DNA of 64,000 bases, from NCBI RefSeq assembly GCF_020905375.1, contig NZ_JAJJBU010000015.1, forward strand, positions 1 through 64,000, read 5' to 3'. This document shows positions 9,089-18,107 of this stretch, piece by piece. The position numbers and the translations under genes were made by a program. The notes beneath the pieces are model-generated. The model saw nothing but the letters and a program-made list of their open reading frames with translations. It had not been told where the DNA came from and did not search any database. Positions within the stretch are counted from its first letter, which is position 1. Every line of letters starts with the position of its first letter. Source of the stretch: Arthrobacter cryoconiti. Lineage in GTDB: Bacteria; Actinomycetota; Actinomycetes; Actinomycetales; Micrococcaceae.

Positions 9089-9480
9089 CTTTCTTGAGGA
9101 GGGCAGCACAAGACATGTCACGGCTTGGGTCATCCCCTATTAACGGATCGTGGGAGCTTTTTCAGAGGAGCCGATATTTTCCTGAGCTATCTAATGGAGT
9201 GTTCACCGCGGGATTGCCCACCGCGGTCGAGCCAGCAATGGACGGTCCCGATCTACACTGGCCAGGCAAGTGGCTCCATCGAGCGCGGGCCGCGAATTGC
9301 GACGTTCGCTGCTCGTGAGCCTAACGCTGGCGTGGAAGCCGTGGGCGCGGCAGCCATTGTGCCGATGCTTGGGCTCGCAGAAAATCTACTGGCCAGGCTC
9401 TGGGTTCGTTGTATCCGGCAGGGTATGACTAAGTCAGCAAATGTAGCTACTTTTCGTGTCTTTAATCTTTGGAGGACAGC
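9089..9480. other. gene-free stretch with doubtful small ORF
   Basis: About 390 bases between the fad operon and the next hydrolase. A frame from 9115 to 9318 (ATG, GGAGGGC about ten bases upstream) would give a 67-residue peptide rich in Trp, Pro and Arg, with no domain I know; I do not call it a gene. No strong hairpin or tandem repeat was seen. The promoter of the downstream gene is presumably near the right end. Confidence 0.35.
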
Positions 9481-10503
9481 TTGATTACCGTCACCGGAAC
9501 CGAACAATTCCAGGCTTGGCAGGACAAAATAATGCCCGGGGTGGAAGAAGTCCGTCCCGGAGTCTGGTCCATTCCGGTTCCGTTCATCGATAACCCGATG
9601 CGGTATACGCTGGCCTATTTGCTGCTCGGTGACGGGGAAGCTGCGCTGGTGGATCCCGGATGGGACTCCGATGAAGGCTGGGACGTGCTCCAAGCCGGCC
9701 TTGCCACGGCTGGCCTGGCACCGGAGGGGATCACGGGGATCGTGGTCACCCATTTCCACCCGGACCATCTGGGGATGGCTGCCCGGTTGCGGGCAGCGTC
9801 AGGTGCATGGGTGGCATTGGGGGAAAATGAGCCGTTCCCCACGGACTGGAGTAGAGATCCCGATCAATTTGTGGCCGAAGACAGTTCACAATATGCCACG
9901 TGGGGAGTGCCGGCAGAATTTCTGCACGAGGTAACGTTCGACGCCAATGATTGGCAGCAGCTGATCAGCGTCGAAAAACCCCAGCGTCGGCTGGCCAGTG
10001 GGGACTTACTGCCCATTGCTGGGCTGGCGGTCCGCGTTCTGGCGACTCCAGGGCATACGCCCGGGCATATCGTCCTGCTGGATGAGGCAAACCAACTCAT
10101 TCTCACCGGCGACCACATCCTTCCTCGGATCACTCCGCATGTCTCGCTCGAAGCTCACAGTCATCTCAATCCGATCAGCGACTACCTTCAGTCGCTAGAT
10201 GGTATGGCGGTGGGTGCGCAGATGGAGGTGCTTCCCGCCCATGAATACCGTTTCCGCGGACTGGCGGAGCGCGTGATCGAATTGCGTGAACACACGCACG
10301 AGCGTGCTCGGGAGGTTGCCGCCGTCGTGGATTCAGGAACTGCAACTACCGTCTGGGATGTGGCTCGGGAACTTTCGTGGTCCCGTGGCTTTGATTCGTT
10401 GCGTGGATTCACTTTGCGGTTGGCCCTGGCCGAGACCGCAAGTCACTTGGTCTATTTGCGTTCACAAGGCGTGGTCGTGGACATGGACGTGCAGTGCCGC
10501 TGA
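9481..10503 (+). CDS. metallo-beta-lactamase fold hydrolase
   Basis: A 340-residue MBL-fold hydrolase, cytoplasmic. The zinc motif THFHPDHLG, the further histidine in ATPGHTPGHIVL, the metal-bridging Asp in LTGDHILP and the late His in VLPAHEYRF give a full set of ligands for two metals. The C-terminal 80 residues form a helical extension, probably a winged-helix type as in several thioesterase/lactonase-like members. The start is TTG at 9481, six bases after GGAGG; the TTG at 9469 is upstream of that site and less likely. Substrate unknown. Its position between two acyl-CoA operons makes an acyl thioester or lactone plausible, but this is inference. Confidence 0.8.
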   Translation: MITVTGTEQFQAWQDKIMPGVEEVRPGVWSIPVPFIDNPMRYTLAYLLLGDGEAALVDPGWDSDEGWDVLQAGLATAGLAPEGITGIVVTHFHPDHLGMAARLRAASGAWVALGENEPFPTDWSRDPDQFVAEDSSQYATWGVPAEFLHEVTFDANDWQQLISVEKPQRRLASGDLLPIAGLAVRVLATPGHTPGHIVLLDEANQLILTGDHILPRITPHVSLEAHSHLNPISDYLQSLDGMAVGAQMEVLPAHEYRFRGLAERVIELREHTHERAREVAAVVDSGTATTVWDVARELSWSRGFDSLRGFTLRLALAETASHLVYLRSQGVVVDMDVQCR

Positions 10504-10510
10504 CCGTGTT

Positions 10511-10576
10511 GAGACAGACGGAGCACGCCGAGGGAGACGAAGCGCACGTGCCCTTTCGGCGTGCTCCGTCGGTCTC
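10511..10576. terminator. bidirectional hairpin between convergent genes
   Basis: Arms 10511-10531 and 10556-10576 pair over 21 positions with one mismatch; the core GACGGAGCACGCCGA pairs perfectly with its complement. It separates the MBL-fold gene (plus) from the marR-type gene (minus), which end 28-100 bases away. A shared transcription terminator is the natural reading. Confidence 0.7.
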
Positions 10577-10604
10577 GGCGAAAGTGGAGGAAACGCGCGG
10601 GGAT

Positions 10605-11141
10605 CTAGAACGGTTCTGGGCGCACGGGCGGGTCAATGAAGTCGCCGCTGGCACGTCGGAAACGGGCCAGAATTGCTGTCATACTGCGCAGGTCCTCAGC
10701 AGGGATGCCCGGACTTTCAAAGACTTGCTCGTTGAGCACTTGGGTGGCTTGTTCCACCAGTGTGTAACCGGAGTCTGTGATGACGATAAGGGTGGCCCGG
10801 CCATCGGTGGGGTGGGCTTCGCGGCGCACCAGTCCATCTTTTTCCAGCCTGTCCACTACGTTCGTCACGGAGGTGGGGTGAACCTGGAGTCTTGCGCTGG
10901 CGCTCGCCATCGGCAACGTACCGTCGCGGGAGAAGGACAGCAGTCGGAGCATCTCCAATCGGGCGTAGGAAAGTCCCATCGGTTTGAGGACAGAATCCAC
11001 CCTGCTGTACATGAGCTGATGGGCGCGCATCACGGACGAAAATGCTGCCATGCCATCTGCCGCGCTGTCCCACCCGTGCACGAGCCACTGCCGTCTGGCT
11101 TCCGCAATTGGGTCTATGGGCAGTGGGGAAGAGTCGGTCAT
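10605..11141 (-). CDS. MarR family regulator
   Basis: A 178-residue winged-helix repressor. The MarR pattern is clear: LSYARLEMLRLLSFSRDGTL, then ASARLQVHPTSVTNVVDRLE as recognition helix region, then the wing GLVRREAHPTDGRATLIVIT with the conserved Asp-Gly-Arg. A leader of about 40 residues precedes it. It diverges from etfB, with a perfect 40-bp palindrome between the two starts, so I infer that it represses itself and the etf/valine operon and is released by a pathway CoA ester or related acid. The start at 11141 has AAGGAGC closely upstream. Confidence 0.88.
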   Translation of the reverse strand: MTDSSPLPIDPIAEARRQWLVHGWDSAADGMAAFSSVMRAHQLMYSRVDSVLKPMGLSYARLEMLRLLSFSRDGTLPMASASARLQVHPTSVTNVVDRLEKDGLVRREAHPTDGRATLIVITDSGYTLVEQATQVLNEQVFESPGIPAEDLRSMTAILARFRRASGDFIDPPVRPEPF

Positions 11142-11171
11142 TGTGCTCCTTATCGAGGCGTCAACAACAAT

Positions 11172-11211
11172 TTACTAGGGATACCTAGTAAATGCTAGGT
11201 ATCCCTAGTAA
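11172..11211. promoter_or_regulatory. 40-bp perfect palindrome, MarR operator
   Basis: Arms TTACTAGGGATACCTAG (11172-11188) and CTAGGTATCCCTAGTAA (11195-11211) are exact complements around a six-base centre. Inside the left half there is a smaller palindrome, TTACTAGG-GATA-CCTAGTAA (11172-11191), and a weaker copy, CTAGG-TATC-CCTAG, sits in the right half. This fits two adjacent MarR dimer sites. It lies between marR (30 bp) and etfB (36 bp), so it should cover both promoters. Confidence 0.75.
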
Positions 11212-11247
11212 TCTGATTCCAATACCTCTGAAGTGAAGGGACCATCG

Positions 11248-12015
11248 ATGAAGATCGTCGTATTGATCAAGCAAGTGCCCGATACCTATGAAGAGCGCAC
11301 ACTAGACCTCACCACAGGCTGGCTCAACCGTGACGCGGGGGATAACATCGTTGACGAAATCAACGAGCGCGCACTGGAAGTCGCCTTGCAACAGAAGGAC
11401 AAAGACAAGTCCACCGAAGTGGTTGTGCTCGCGATGGGGCCGGACGGGGCGGCCAAAGCGATCCGCAAGGCTCTTTCCATGGGCGCCGATTCCGGCATTC
11501 ATGTCAAGGACGATTCCTTGGCCGGCTCAGACGCAATTCGGACTGCAGCTGTCCTTGCCGCAGCGCTGAAGGACGTGGGTGCAGACATCATCCTTGCCGG
11601 TAATGAATCCACTGACGGACGTGGCGGCGTGGTCCCGGCCATGGTGGCGGAATTCTTGAGCCTGCCATTACTTGGGGCCCTCTCCGTGGCAGAGTTTTCC
11701 GCCGGAACCGTCAGTGGTGAGCGCCGCAGCGAAGAAGGCACCCTGCGAGTTAGTTCAGCACTCCCGGCGGTCGTTACCGTCACCGAAAACATCGCGGAAG
11801 CACGTTTCCCCAACTTCAAGGGCATCCTTACGGCTAAACGTAAGCCCGTGTCCACGGTGTCAGTGGGCGAGCTGGAAGTGGCGTCTACGCCTGCGCGCAG
11901 CATGGTGGTTTCTACCTCCGAACGCCCGGTGCGCGCGGCTGGAACCAAAGTCGTTGACGAAGGCACGGCTGGAACGCAGCTGGCCGCCTACCTCATTGAA
12001 AACCGTTTGGTCTAG
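11248..12015 (+). CDS. etfB: electron transfer flavoprotein beta subunit (first copy)
   Basis: Beta subunit of ETF, which takes electrons from acyl-CoA dehydrogenases and holds AMP. At 255 residues the length is normal. Seen are the N-terminal [20 protein letters not shown], the AMP-binding region around [13 protein letters not shown], and the family signature near [20 protein letters not shown] that forms the recognition loop for partner dehydrogenases. The ATG at 11248 has GAAGGGACC upstream; a GTG at 11233 is less likely. It leads an operon with etfA, a cytochrome b and an acyl-CoA dehydrogenase, which suggests a dedicated rather than general ETF. A second pair lies at 31.8-33.6 kb. Confidence 0.93.
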   Translation: MKIVVLIKQVPDTYEERTLDLTTGWLNRDAGDNIVDEINERALEVALQQKDKDKSTEVVVLAMGPDGAAKAIRKALSMGADSGIHVKDDSLAGSDAIRTAAVLAAALKDVGADIILAGNESTDGRGGVVPAMVAEFLSLPLLGALSVAEFSAGTVSGERRSEEGTLRVSSALPAVVTVTENIAEARFPNFKGILTAKRKPVSTVSVGELEVASTPARSMVVSTSERPVRAAGTKVVDEGTAGTQLAAYLIENRLV

Positions 12016-12026
12016 GAAGGTTCAGC

Positions 12027-12992
12027 ATGGAGAACATCATTGTTTTTGTTGAAGTCAATAACCAGGGCGCTGTGGCGCAATCGGTCCGCGGACTCCTTGC
12101 TGCTGCAGGGGCAATCGGAACACCTGTTGCAGTGAGCGCATCCTCGGCTCCCTTGCCCGAAGAGACGGTTGCTCAGCTAGGGCGTTTGGGCGCTGTCGCG
12201 TTGTACCAAGGTGTGGTGGACGGCGCCGATTCGGTGCTGGGGACCCCTGCCGTGGACGCGTTGGCTCAGGCTGTTGCGGCGCTTTCTCCGGCTGCCGTGC
12301 TGGCAGCGAACTCGGTCGACGGGCGTGAGGTGGCAGCCCGGCTGGCCGTACGAATCAGCGGGGCTCTGTTGGTTGATGCTGTATCCGTTCGGCAAGATTC
12401 CGGAAGGGTCATTGCCGGTCATTCAGTGTTCGGCGGCGCCTACGACGTTGAGTCGGTAGTTGAGGGCGGCCTTCCCATCATTACAATCCGCCAAGGGGCG
12501 ATCGACGGAAGTGCGCCTGCCGCAACACCGGAGGTAACCACCCTTCAGCTCGCTACTGCCGTGGGCGCCAAGATTGACGGCGTTGAAGCCGCGGCCGTGG
12601 CAAGCTCCCGTCCGGAACTGCGTTCCGCCAAAACTGTTGTCTCCGGTGGGCGCGGACTTGGCTCGAAGGAGAACTTTGTCCTTGTGGAGCAGCTTGCGGA
12701 TGCGCTCGGCGCGGCAGTCGGTGCATCCCGCGCCGCGGTCGACGCCGGTTTTGTTGCTCAAGCGGCGCAGGTGGGTCAAACGGGTGTGAGTGTCTCCCCG
12801 CAGCTCTACATCGCCTTGGGCATCTCCGGCGCCATTCAGCACCGGGCTGGCATGCAAACGGCGAAGACCATCGTTGCGATCAACAAGGACGCCGATTGCC
12901 CCATCTTTGACGTGGCCGACTTCGGCATTGTGGGCGACGTGTTTACAGTGGTACCCCAGCTCATCGAAGCGCTCGCTGCTAATAAGGGGTAG
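12027..12992 (+). CDS. etfA: electron transfer flavoprotein alpha subunit (first copy)
   Basis: FAD-binding alpha subunit, 321 residues. The C-terminal FAD domain is well kept: [12 protein letters not shown], then [15 protein letters not shown], then [40 protein letters not shown] and the closing DFGIVGDVF. The N-terminal domain from about residue 1 to 190 is more variable. An AGGAAGG site precedes the ATG, 11 bases after etfB. Together the two subunits would shuttle electrons from the acyl-CoA dehydrogenase of this operon to a membrane acceptor. Confidence 0.93.
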   Translation: MENIIVFVEVNNQGAVAQSVRGLLAAAGAIGTPVAVSASSAPLPEETVAQLGRLGAVALYQGVVDGADSVLGTPAVDALAQAVAALSPAAVLAANSVDGREVAARLAVRISGALLVDAVSVRQDSGRVIAGHSVFGGAYDVESVVEGGLPIITIRQGAIDGSAPAATPEVTTLQLATAVGAKIDGVEAAAVASSRPELRSAKTVVSGGRGLGSKENFVLVEQLADALGAAVGASRAAVDAGFVAQAAQVGQTGVSVSPQLYIALGISGAIQHRAGMQTAKTIVAINKDADCPIFDVADFGIVGDVFTVVPQLIEALAANKG

Positions 12993-13099
12993 GCGCGGAC
13001 GGACTACCGGTGAACCGGATCCGCCCAATCAACGCTTTGAAATAAGGCCGATCCGGCTCACTAGTTAAGTGAAGTTTTGCGAAAGAGGTTTTTAAGACG

Positions 13100-14032
13100 A
13101 TGTCGACCCCCGTAAAGAGACGGCCCGGGAGCAACAAGAAATGGGCCAAGCCCGCCTTGATAGCGGCCGGCGTCGTACTAGCCCTGCTGATACTGGTGCT
13201 GGCAGCGCAATGGTTCACCGGTTTGGACAGTGTTAAAGCATGGATGCAAAAATACCCGGGACAGTCAGAGCTGCCCGCATCCGCGCCCGTAGGCTTGCCA
13301 GCGTGGCTGGGCTGGCAGCACTTTTTGAACATGTTCTTTATCATCTTGATCATCCGTTCTGGCTGGATGGTGCGGACATCCAAGAAGCCTTCAGGACACT
13401 GGATTCGTAACAACAAGGGCCTTATCAAGACTCGGAATTCACCCACAAAGATCACCTTGGATCTATGGTTCCATTTGACCCTGGATGCCCTGTGGGTACT
13501 CAACGGCATTATCTTCGTCATTGTGCTCTTTGCGACCGGTCAGTGGATGCGGATAATTCCTACCAGCTGGGACGTCTTTCCCAATGCCATTTCCGCGGGG
13601 TTGCAATACCTATCCTTGAATTGGCCCACAGAAAATGGCTGGGTGAACTACAACGCCCTGCAGCTGATCGCCTACTTTGTGACCGTTTTCATCGCCGCAC
13701 CACTGGCGATCATCACCGGTATCCGGATGTCGGGAGCGTGGCCCAAGAATGCCACGAAGCTTAACAGGATCTACCCCATTGGGGCTGCGCGCATGGTTCA
13801 CTTTCCGGTCATGCTCTACTTTGTCCTGTTCATCATTGTGCACGTGACATTGGTGCTGGCCACCGGTGCCCTGCGCAATCTGAACCACATGTACGCTTCC
13901 AGCGACGCCGTGAACTGGTGGGGATTCGGCATCTTCGCCGTTTCCTTGTTGGTCATGACGGCCGCCTGGTTCGCTGCCCGACCCCTATTTTTGAGGCCGA
14001 TCGCCTCGCTGATGGGCAAGGTCAGCAAGTAA
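13100..14032 (+). CDS. membrane cytochrome b (b561/hydrogenase-type) in the etf operon
   Basis: A 310-residue integral membrane protein with about five to six helices (near 20-38, 74-90, 122-146, 188-210, 234-256 and 275-293). Histidines sit inside helices at positions suited to bind two hemes: His74 (GWQHFLNMF), His125 (LWFHLTLDA), His234 (ARMVHFPVM) and His248 (FIIVHVTLV). This is the pattern of cytochrome b subunits of membrane oxidoreductases. No iron-sulfur or molybdenum partner is encoded next to it. It lies 107 bp after etfA and 82 bp before an acyl-CoA dehydrogenase, so I infer that it passes electrons from ETF to the quinone pool or another carrier. That function is not established. 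Confidence 0.75.
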   Translation: MSTPVKRRPGSNKKWAKPALIAAGVVLALLILVLAAQWFTGLDSVKAWMQKYPGQSELPASAPVGLPAWLGWQHFLNMFFIILIIRSGWMVRTSKKPSGHWIRNNKGLIKTRNSPTKITLDLWFHLTLDALWVLNGIIFVIVLFATGQWMRIIPTSWDVFPNAISAGLQYLSLNWPTENGWVNYNALQLIAYFVTVFIAAPLAIITGIRMSGAWPKNATKLNRIYPIGAARMVHFPVMLYFVLFIIVHVTLVLATGALRNLNHMYASSDAVNWWGFGIFAVSLLVMTAAWFAARPLFLRPIASLMGKVSK

Positions 14033-14114
14033 GCTCCGGCAACGGCCCATAAGGCCTGGATACGGACTCATCGACGAATCACGGAGCACCGCTCCGCGTG
14101 CCAAGGAGAGCGAA

Positions 14115-15251
14115 ATGTTTGAGCGCACCGAAGACCAACAGGCTGTAGTGGAGATGGTGCGCGACTTCGCCGCCACCGCGTTGGCCCCCCACGCCGCCGA
14201 ATGGGACGAGACAAAGCATTTCCCCGTTGATGTGTTGGCGGAAGCTGGGACGCTGGGAATGGGGGGCATCTACGTGGGGGAGACCTACGGGGGATCCGGG
14301 CTGAGCCGGACCGATGCCGTGCTGATTTTTGAGGAACTCGCCAAAGCTGATCCGTCCATAGCTGCCTACATTTCCATCCACAATATGGTGGCGTGGATGG
14401 TGGACGCCTTCGGCAATGAGACCCAACGCGCTGCCTGGCTACCCGGCCTGACCTCCATGACTGAGCTGGGTAGCTATTGCCTGACGGAGCCGGGTGCCGG
14501 ATCAGATGCAGCGGCGTTGGCAACGCGGGCGGTGCGCGACGGCGACGAGTACGTCATCAACGGCACTAAACAATTCATCTCTGGCGCGGGCACTTCCACC
14601 TGGTACGTTGTGATGGCCCGCACCGCTGAGACCGGCAGCCACGGCATCACGGCGATCGTGGTTCCTGATGGGACACCCGGACTGTCCTTTGGTGCTGAGG
14701 AAAAGAAGATGGGCTGGCGAGCCCAACCAACACGTCAAGTGGTTTTTGAGGACGTCCGTGTCCCGGTTTCGAATCGGCTCGGGGAGGAAGGCGATGGTTT
14801 CATGATCGCCATGAAAGGTCTCAACGGGGGACGTATCAACATAGGGGCCTGCTCTTTGGGCGGAGCGCAGACGGCTTTTGAAAAATCCGTTGCGTATCTG
14901 AAGGAGCGGCACGCATTTGGTGCTGCGCTGGTCAAACAACAGCATCTGCTCTTTGAACTGGCGGATATGGACACGGAGCTGGAAACGGCTCGAACCCTGT
15001 TGATGCGTGCCGCTGACGCTCTTGAACATGGCGCTCCGGACACCGTGAAGCTGTGTGCCATGGCCAAACGGGTTGCCACTGACACGGGATTCCGGGTAGC
15101 CAACCAGGCGCTACAACTTCACGGCGGCTACGGGTACCTCTCCGAGTATGGTTTGGAGAAGATCGTGCGGGACCTGCGAGTTCACCAGATCCTGGAGGGG
15201 AGTAACGAGATCATGCGCCTGATTGTAGGGCGCTTGGCGCTCGAGGATTAA
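14115..15251 (+). CDS. acyl-CoA dehydrogenase, probably isobutyryl-CoA dehydrogenase
   Basis: FAD-dependent 378-residue acyl-CoA dehydrogenase. The three-domain layout is normal: helical N-terminus, beta domain with CLTEPGAGSDAAAL and ISGAGTSTWYVVMA, and C-terminal helices with KQQHLLFELADMD, LQLHGGYGYL and VRDLRVHQILEGSNEI. The catalytic base Glu361 in LEGSNEI is present. The stretch SIHNMVAWMVDAFGNE is typical of the isobutyryl-CoA (ACAD8) branch, and the following genes complete distal valine breakdown. AAGGAG precedes the ATG. Electrons would go to the ETF encoded upstream. Exact chain specificity is inferred. Confidence 0.88.
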   Translation: MFERTEDQQAVVEMVRDFAATALAPHAAEWDETKHFPVDVLAEAGTLGMGGIYVGETYGGSGLSRTDAVLIFEELAKADPSIAAYISIHNMVAWMVDAFGNETQRAAWLPGLTSMTELGSYCLTEPGAGSDAAALATRAVRDGDEYVINGTKQFISGAGTSTWYVVMARTAETGSHGITAIVVPDGTPGLSFGAEEKKMGWRAQPTRQVVFEDVRVPVSNRLGEEGDGFMIAMKGLNGGRINIGACSLGGAQTAFEKSVAYLKERHAFGAALVKQQHLLFELADMDTELETARTLLMRAADALEHGAPDTVKLCAMAKRVATDTGFRVANQALQLHGGYGYLSEYGLEKIVRDLRVHQILEGSNEIMRLIVGRLALED

Positions 15252-15260
15252 AGCCGTTCA

Positions 15261-16397
15261 ATGGAAGACAACGCGGATAAGGTGGCTGAACACAGGCATA
15301 TGGAGAACGACGACGTTTTAGTGCAGCGGGTGGGGCAGCTTGGCGAGATAGTCCTGAACCGGCCCCAGGCAATGAATGCGCTCAACCATGGGATGGTCGT
15401 GGCCGTGGCCCGGGCTTTGGACTCGTGGGAGGATAACGACGCCGTCGCCACGATTTTGATCCGCGGCGCCGGTGAGCGGGGGCTGTGTGCAGGCGGGGAC
15501 ATCGTCACGATTTACCATGACGCCCGCACAGGTGGGAATGCCTCCGAGCAGTTCTGGAGGGACGAATACCATCTCAATGCCCGTATTAGGCGCTACTCGA
15601 AACCGATCGTGACGCTCATGGACGGTGTGGTCCTCGGTGGTGGCGTGGGCATTTCCGCGCATGCATCACACCGCGTGGTCACCGAACGCTCCCGGGTCGG
15701 CATGCCTGAAACAGGTATCGGTTTTGTCCCCGATGTTGGCGGAACTTTCCTACTCTCGCGGACCCCCGGCGAACTTGGTACGCACGCGGCACTGACCGGG
15801 ACCATGTTCAGCGGTGCGGACGCCATCGCGATGGGCTTAGCGGACCACTTTGTAGAGTCGGAGAACGTGGCTGAGCTAATAGCTGAGCTGTGCGAGCGCG
15901 ACGCGTCCGCCGCCGTCGCCCGGTTCGGGCAGGTTCCGCCGCCCTCTGCGCTCATGGCACAGCGGAAGTGGATCGATGATGCTTATGCAGCGGACGACGT
16001 CGAAACTATCCTTGCGCGACTCTCTGGGCTGGGGATTGAGGAGGCTTCGAAGGCCGCGCAGACCATTGCAGGGAAGTCACCGACCGCTGTGACCGTAACG
16101 CTGGCTGCACTGCGCAGCGCCCGGCTTATGACGTCGCTAGAAGAGGGACTAGACCAGGACTTGCGAATCTCCCTGTGTGCTCTGCGATGGCCAGACTTTG
16201 CCGAAGGGATCCGGGCGCAATTGGTAGATAAGGACCGCAATCCGGCTTGGCATCCAGACGCATTCGCGGACGTTGGTGCCGAGGTGGCTGCGCATGCGAT
16301 GGCTGATTTGGGCCCGGAGGAACTGGGTCTGGGCCCGAACTGGGAAGCACAATCAAGAAGTTCACGAACACAGGATGGATTGGTGGGCGAACAATGA
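15261..16397 (+). CDS. 3-hydroxyisobutyryl-CoA hydrolase
   Basis: Crotonase-fold thioesterase of valine catabolism that releases 3-hydroxyisobutyrate from its CoA ester. The 378-residue length fits HIBYL-CoA hydrolases, which are longer than hydratases. The motif VGMPETGIGFVPDVGGTFLLSR carries the Glu and Asp used in hydrolysis, and GERGLCAGGDI forms the oxyanion region. It starts nine bases after the dehydrogenase; an alternative ATG at 15300 is possible because the first 13 residues look non-conserved. Its stop overlaps the next start by four bases (ATGA). Confidence 0.87.
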   Translation: MEDNADKVAEHRHMENDDVLVQRVGQLGEIVLNRPQAMNALNHGMVVAVARALDSWEDNDAVATILIRGAGERGLCAGGDIVTIYHDARTGGNASEQFWRDEYHLNARIRRYSKPIVTLMDGVVLGGGVGISAHASHRVVTERSRVGMPETGIGFVPDVGGTFLLSRTPGELGTHAALTGTMFSGADAIAMGLADHFVESENVAELIAELCERDASAAVARFGQVPPPSALMAQRKWIDDAYAADDVETILARLSGLGIEEASKAAQTIAGKSPTAVTVTLAALRSARLMTSLEEGLDQDLRISLCALRWPDFAEGIRAQLVDKDRNPAWHPDAFADVGAEVAAHAMADLGPEELGLGPNWEAQSRSSRTQDGLVGEQ

Positions 16398-17317
16398 GTA
16401 GAACAATCGCATTTATTGGACTCGGGCACATGGGTGGGCCGATGGCCGCCAACTTGGTAAAGGCGGGGTACTCTGTCACGGGCTTTGACGTGGTGCCGGC
16501 AGCGCTGGAGGCAGCGCAGGCAGCGGGCGTCAGTGTCGCTGAATCGTCGGCGCAGGCCGCTGCCGGAGCGGATGTGGTCATCACCATGTTGCCCGCTGGC
16601 AAGCACGTCTTCGCCGCATATGAGGGGGAAGGTCCCGGGGGAGGATTGCTTGCGGCGGCCAAGCCCGGAGCCTTGTTCTTGGAATGCTCCACGATCGCCG
16701 TAGAGGATGCGCACACTGCTCATCAGATGGCGCTCGACGCCGGACATCACAGTCTCGACGCGCCGGTATCAGGCGGAGTCATGGGAGCGCAGGCTGGCAC
16801 CCTGACGTTCATGGTGGGTGGCACGGAGGAAGACTTTGCCGACGCCGCCGAAGTGTTTGAAGTCATGGGTAAGAGAATTGTGCATTGCGGTGGGCCCGGT
16901 GCTGGGCAAGCCGCGAAGGTCTGTAACAACATGATCTTGGGTGTATCCATGATTGCCGTCAGCGAAGCGTTTGTGCTGGGCGAAAAGCTGGGATTGACCC
17001 ACCAGGCATTGTTCGACGTAGCCGCTAACGCCTCAGGGCAATGCTGGGCACTGACCACCAACTGCCCTGTACCCGGGCCTGTTCCAGCAAGCCCCGCTAA
17101 CCGGGACTACCAGCCCGGTTTCGCCGGCGCCCTTATGGCCAAAGACTTGGGGCTAGCTGTGGAGGCGCTCAACGCTACGGGTGTGCAGGCTTCCATGGGC
17201 CGCGCGGCGGAGGAGATTTACCGCGAATTTTCCCTTGACGGCGGAGCTGGCGCCGATTTTTCTGCAATCATCAACTCCATCCGGGAGGCCTCCACAGCGG
17301 CCGCCCCCGAAAAGTAG
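16394..17317 (+). CDS. mmsB: 3-hydroxyisobutyrate dehydrogenase
   Basis: NAD-dependent oxidation of 3-hydroxyisobutyrate to methylmalonate semialdehyde. The 307-residue protein has the Rossmann loop [19 protein letters not shown] at the N-terminus, the substrate motif [20 protein letters not shown], and the catalytic Lys in [12 protein letters not shown]. The C-terminal [19 protein letters not shown] segment is typical for the mmsB group. Start codon overlaps the stop of the hydrolase (ATGA). Methylmalonate-semialdehyde dehydrogenase, the next enzyme, is not in this window. Confidence 0.92.
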   Translation: MSRTIAFIGLGHMGGPMAANLVKAGYSVTGFDVVPAALEAAQAAGVSVAESSAQAAAGADVVITMLPAGKHVFAAYEGEGPGGGLLAAAKPGALFLECSTIAVEDAHTAHQMALDAGHHSLDAPVSGGVMGAQAGTLTFMVGGTEEDFADAAEVFEVMGKRIVHCGGPGAGQAAKVCNNMILGVSMIAVSEAFVLGEKLGLTHQALFDVAANASGQCWALTTNCPVPGPVPASPANRDYQPGFAGALMAKDLGLAVEALNATGVQASMGRAAEEIYREFSLDGGAGADFSAIINSIREASTAAAPEK

Positions 17318-17330
17318 GGACACCTTACCC

Positions 17331-18107
17331 GTGGAAACGTATTCCCTCATCCTGACCGAACAGCGCGGCAGGGTAGGCATCATCACCCTTAACCGACCGG
17401 AGGCCCTTAACGCTCTCAGCGACGCCATGGGCCAGGAGATCTTGACCGCAGCCAAAGCGTACGACGCCGACCCGGGCGTGGGCGCCATTGTCATCACCGG
17501 TTCATCCCGTGCTTTCGCCGCAGGCGCAGACATCAAGGAGATGGCCGCGAAGTCGTCCGTGGAGATGTATCAGCTGGATTGGTTCTCCGTATGGGATGCG
17601 CTGGCCCAGGTGCGCACACCCATGGTGGCCGCTGTGGCCGGGCACGCGCTTGGTGGCGGGTGTGAGTTGGCAATGATTGCCGACTTCATCATCGCCGCTG
17701 ACAACGCCAAGTTTGGTCAGCCTGAGATCAAGCTCGGGGTCATCCCTGGGATGGGCGGATCTCAGCGCTTGACCCGCGCTATTGGTAAGGCCAAGGCCAT
17801 GGAAATGATGCTCACTGGCCGGGTCATGGGTGCTGAGGAAGCTGAACGCTCCGGGCTTGTGGCACGTGTGGTTCCGGTGGACGCACTCTTGGAGGACGCC
17901 ATTGCCACAGCCGCCATCATCGCGTCCATGTCTAAACCCGTGACCATGACGGCCAAGGCCGCCATCAATGCCGCTTTTGAGACTCCGTTGGCAGAAGGCG
18001 TCAAGTTAGAACGGCACCTGATCTTCTCTTGCTTTGCCATGGAGGACCAGAAAGAGGGCATGGCTGCGTTTATGGAGAAACGTCCCGCTGAGTTCAAACA
18101 CCGCTAA
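17331..18107 (+). CDS. enoyl-CoA hydratase (methacrylyl/crotonyl type)
   Basis: A 258-residue enoyl-CoA hydratase with both catalytic glutamates, in [14 protein letters not shown] and [21 protein letters not shown]. It has the oxyanion segment [13 protein letters not shown] and the C-terminal [12 protein letters not shown] tail common in short-chain hydratases. In this operon the natural job is hydration of methacrylyl-CoA to 3-hydroxyisobutyryl-CoA. The start is GTG at 17331, just after the mmsB stop; the open frame extends upstream through mmsB but without support. It is the last gene before a repeat-rich region. Confidence 0.9.
   Translation: METYSLILTEQRGRVGIITLNRPEALNALSDAMGQEILTAAKAYDADPGVGAIVITGSSRAFAAGADIKEMAAKSSVEMYQLDWFSVWDALAQVRTPMVAAVAGHALGGGCELAMIADFIIAADNAKFGQPEIKLGVIPGMGGSQRLTRAIGKAKAMEMMLTGRVMGAEEAERSGLVARVVPVDALLEDAIATAAIIASMSKPVTMTAKAAINAAFETPLAEGVKLERHLIFSCFAMEDQKEGMAAFMEKRPAEFKHR

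Noticed and set aside
9125-9484. 119-residue plus-strand frame in the gap before the MBL-fold gene
   Set aside because: Composition is mixed with no domain, and it runs into the start of the next gene in another frame.
12423-13028. 201-residue minus-strand frame opposite etfA
   Set aside because: It lies fully antisense to a well-conserved gene and has no domain.
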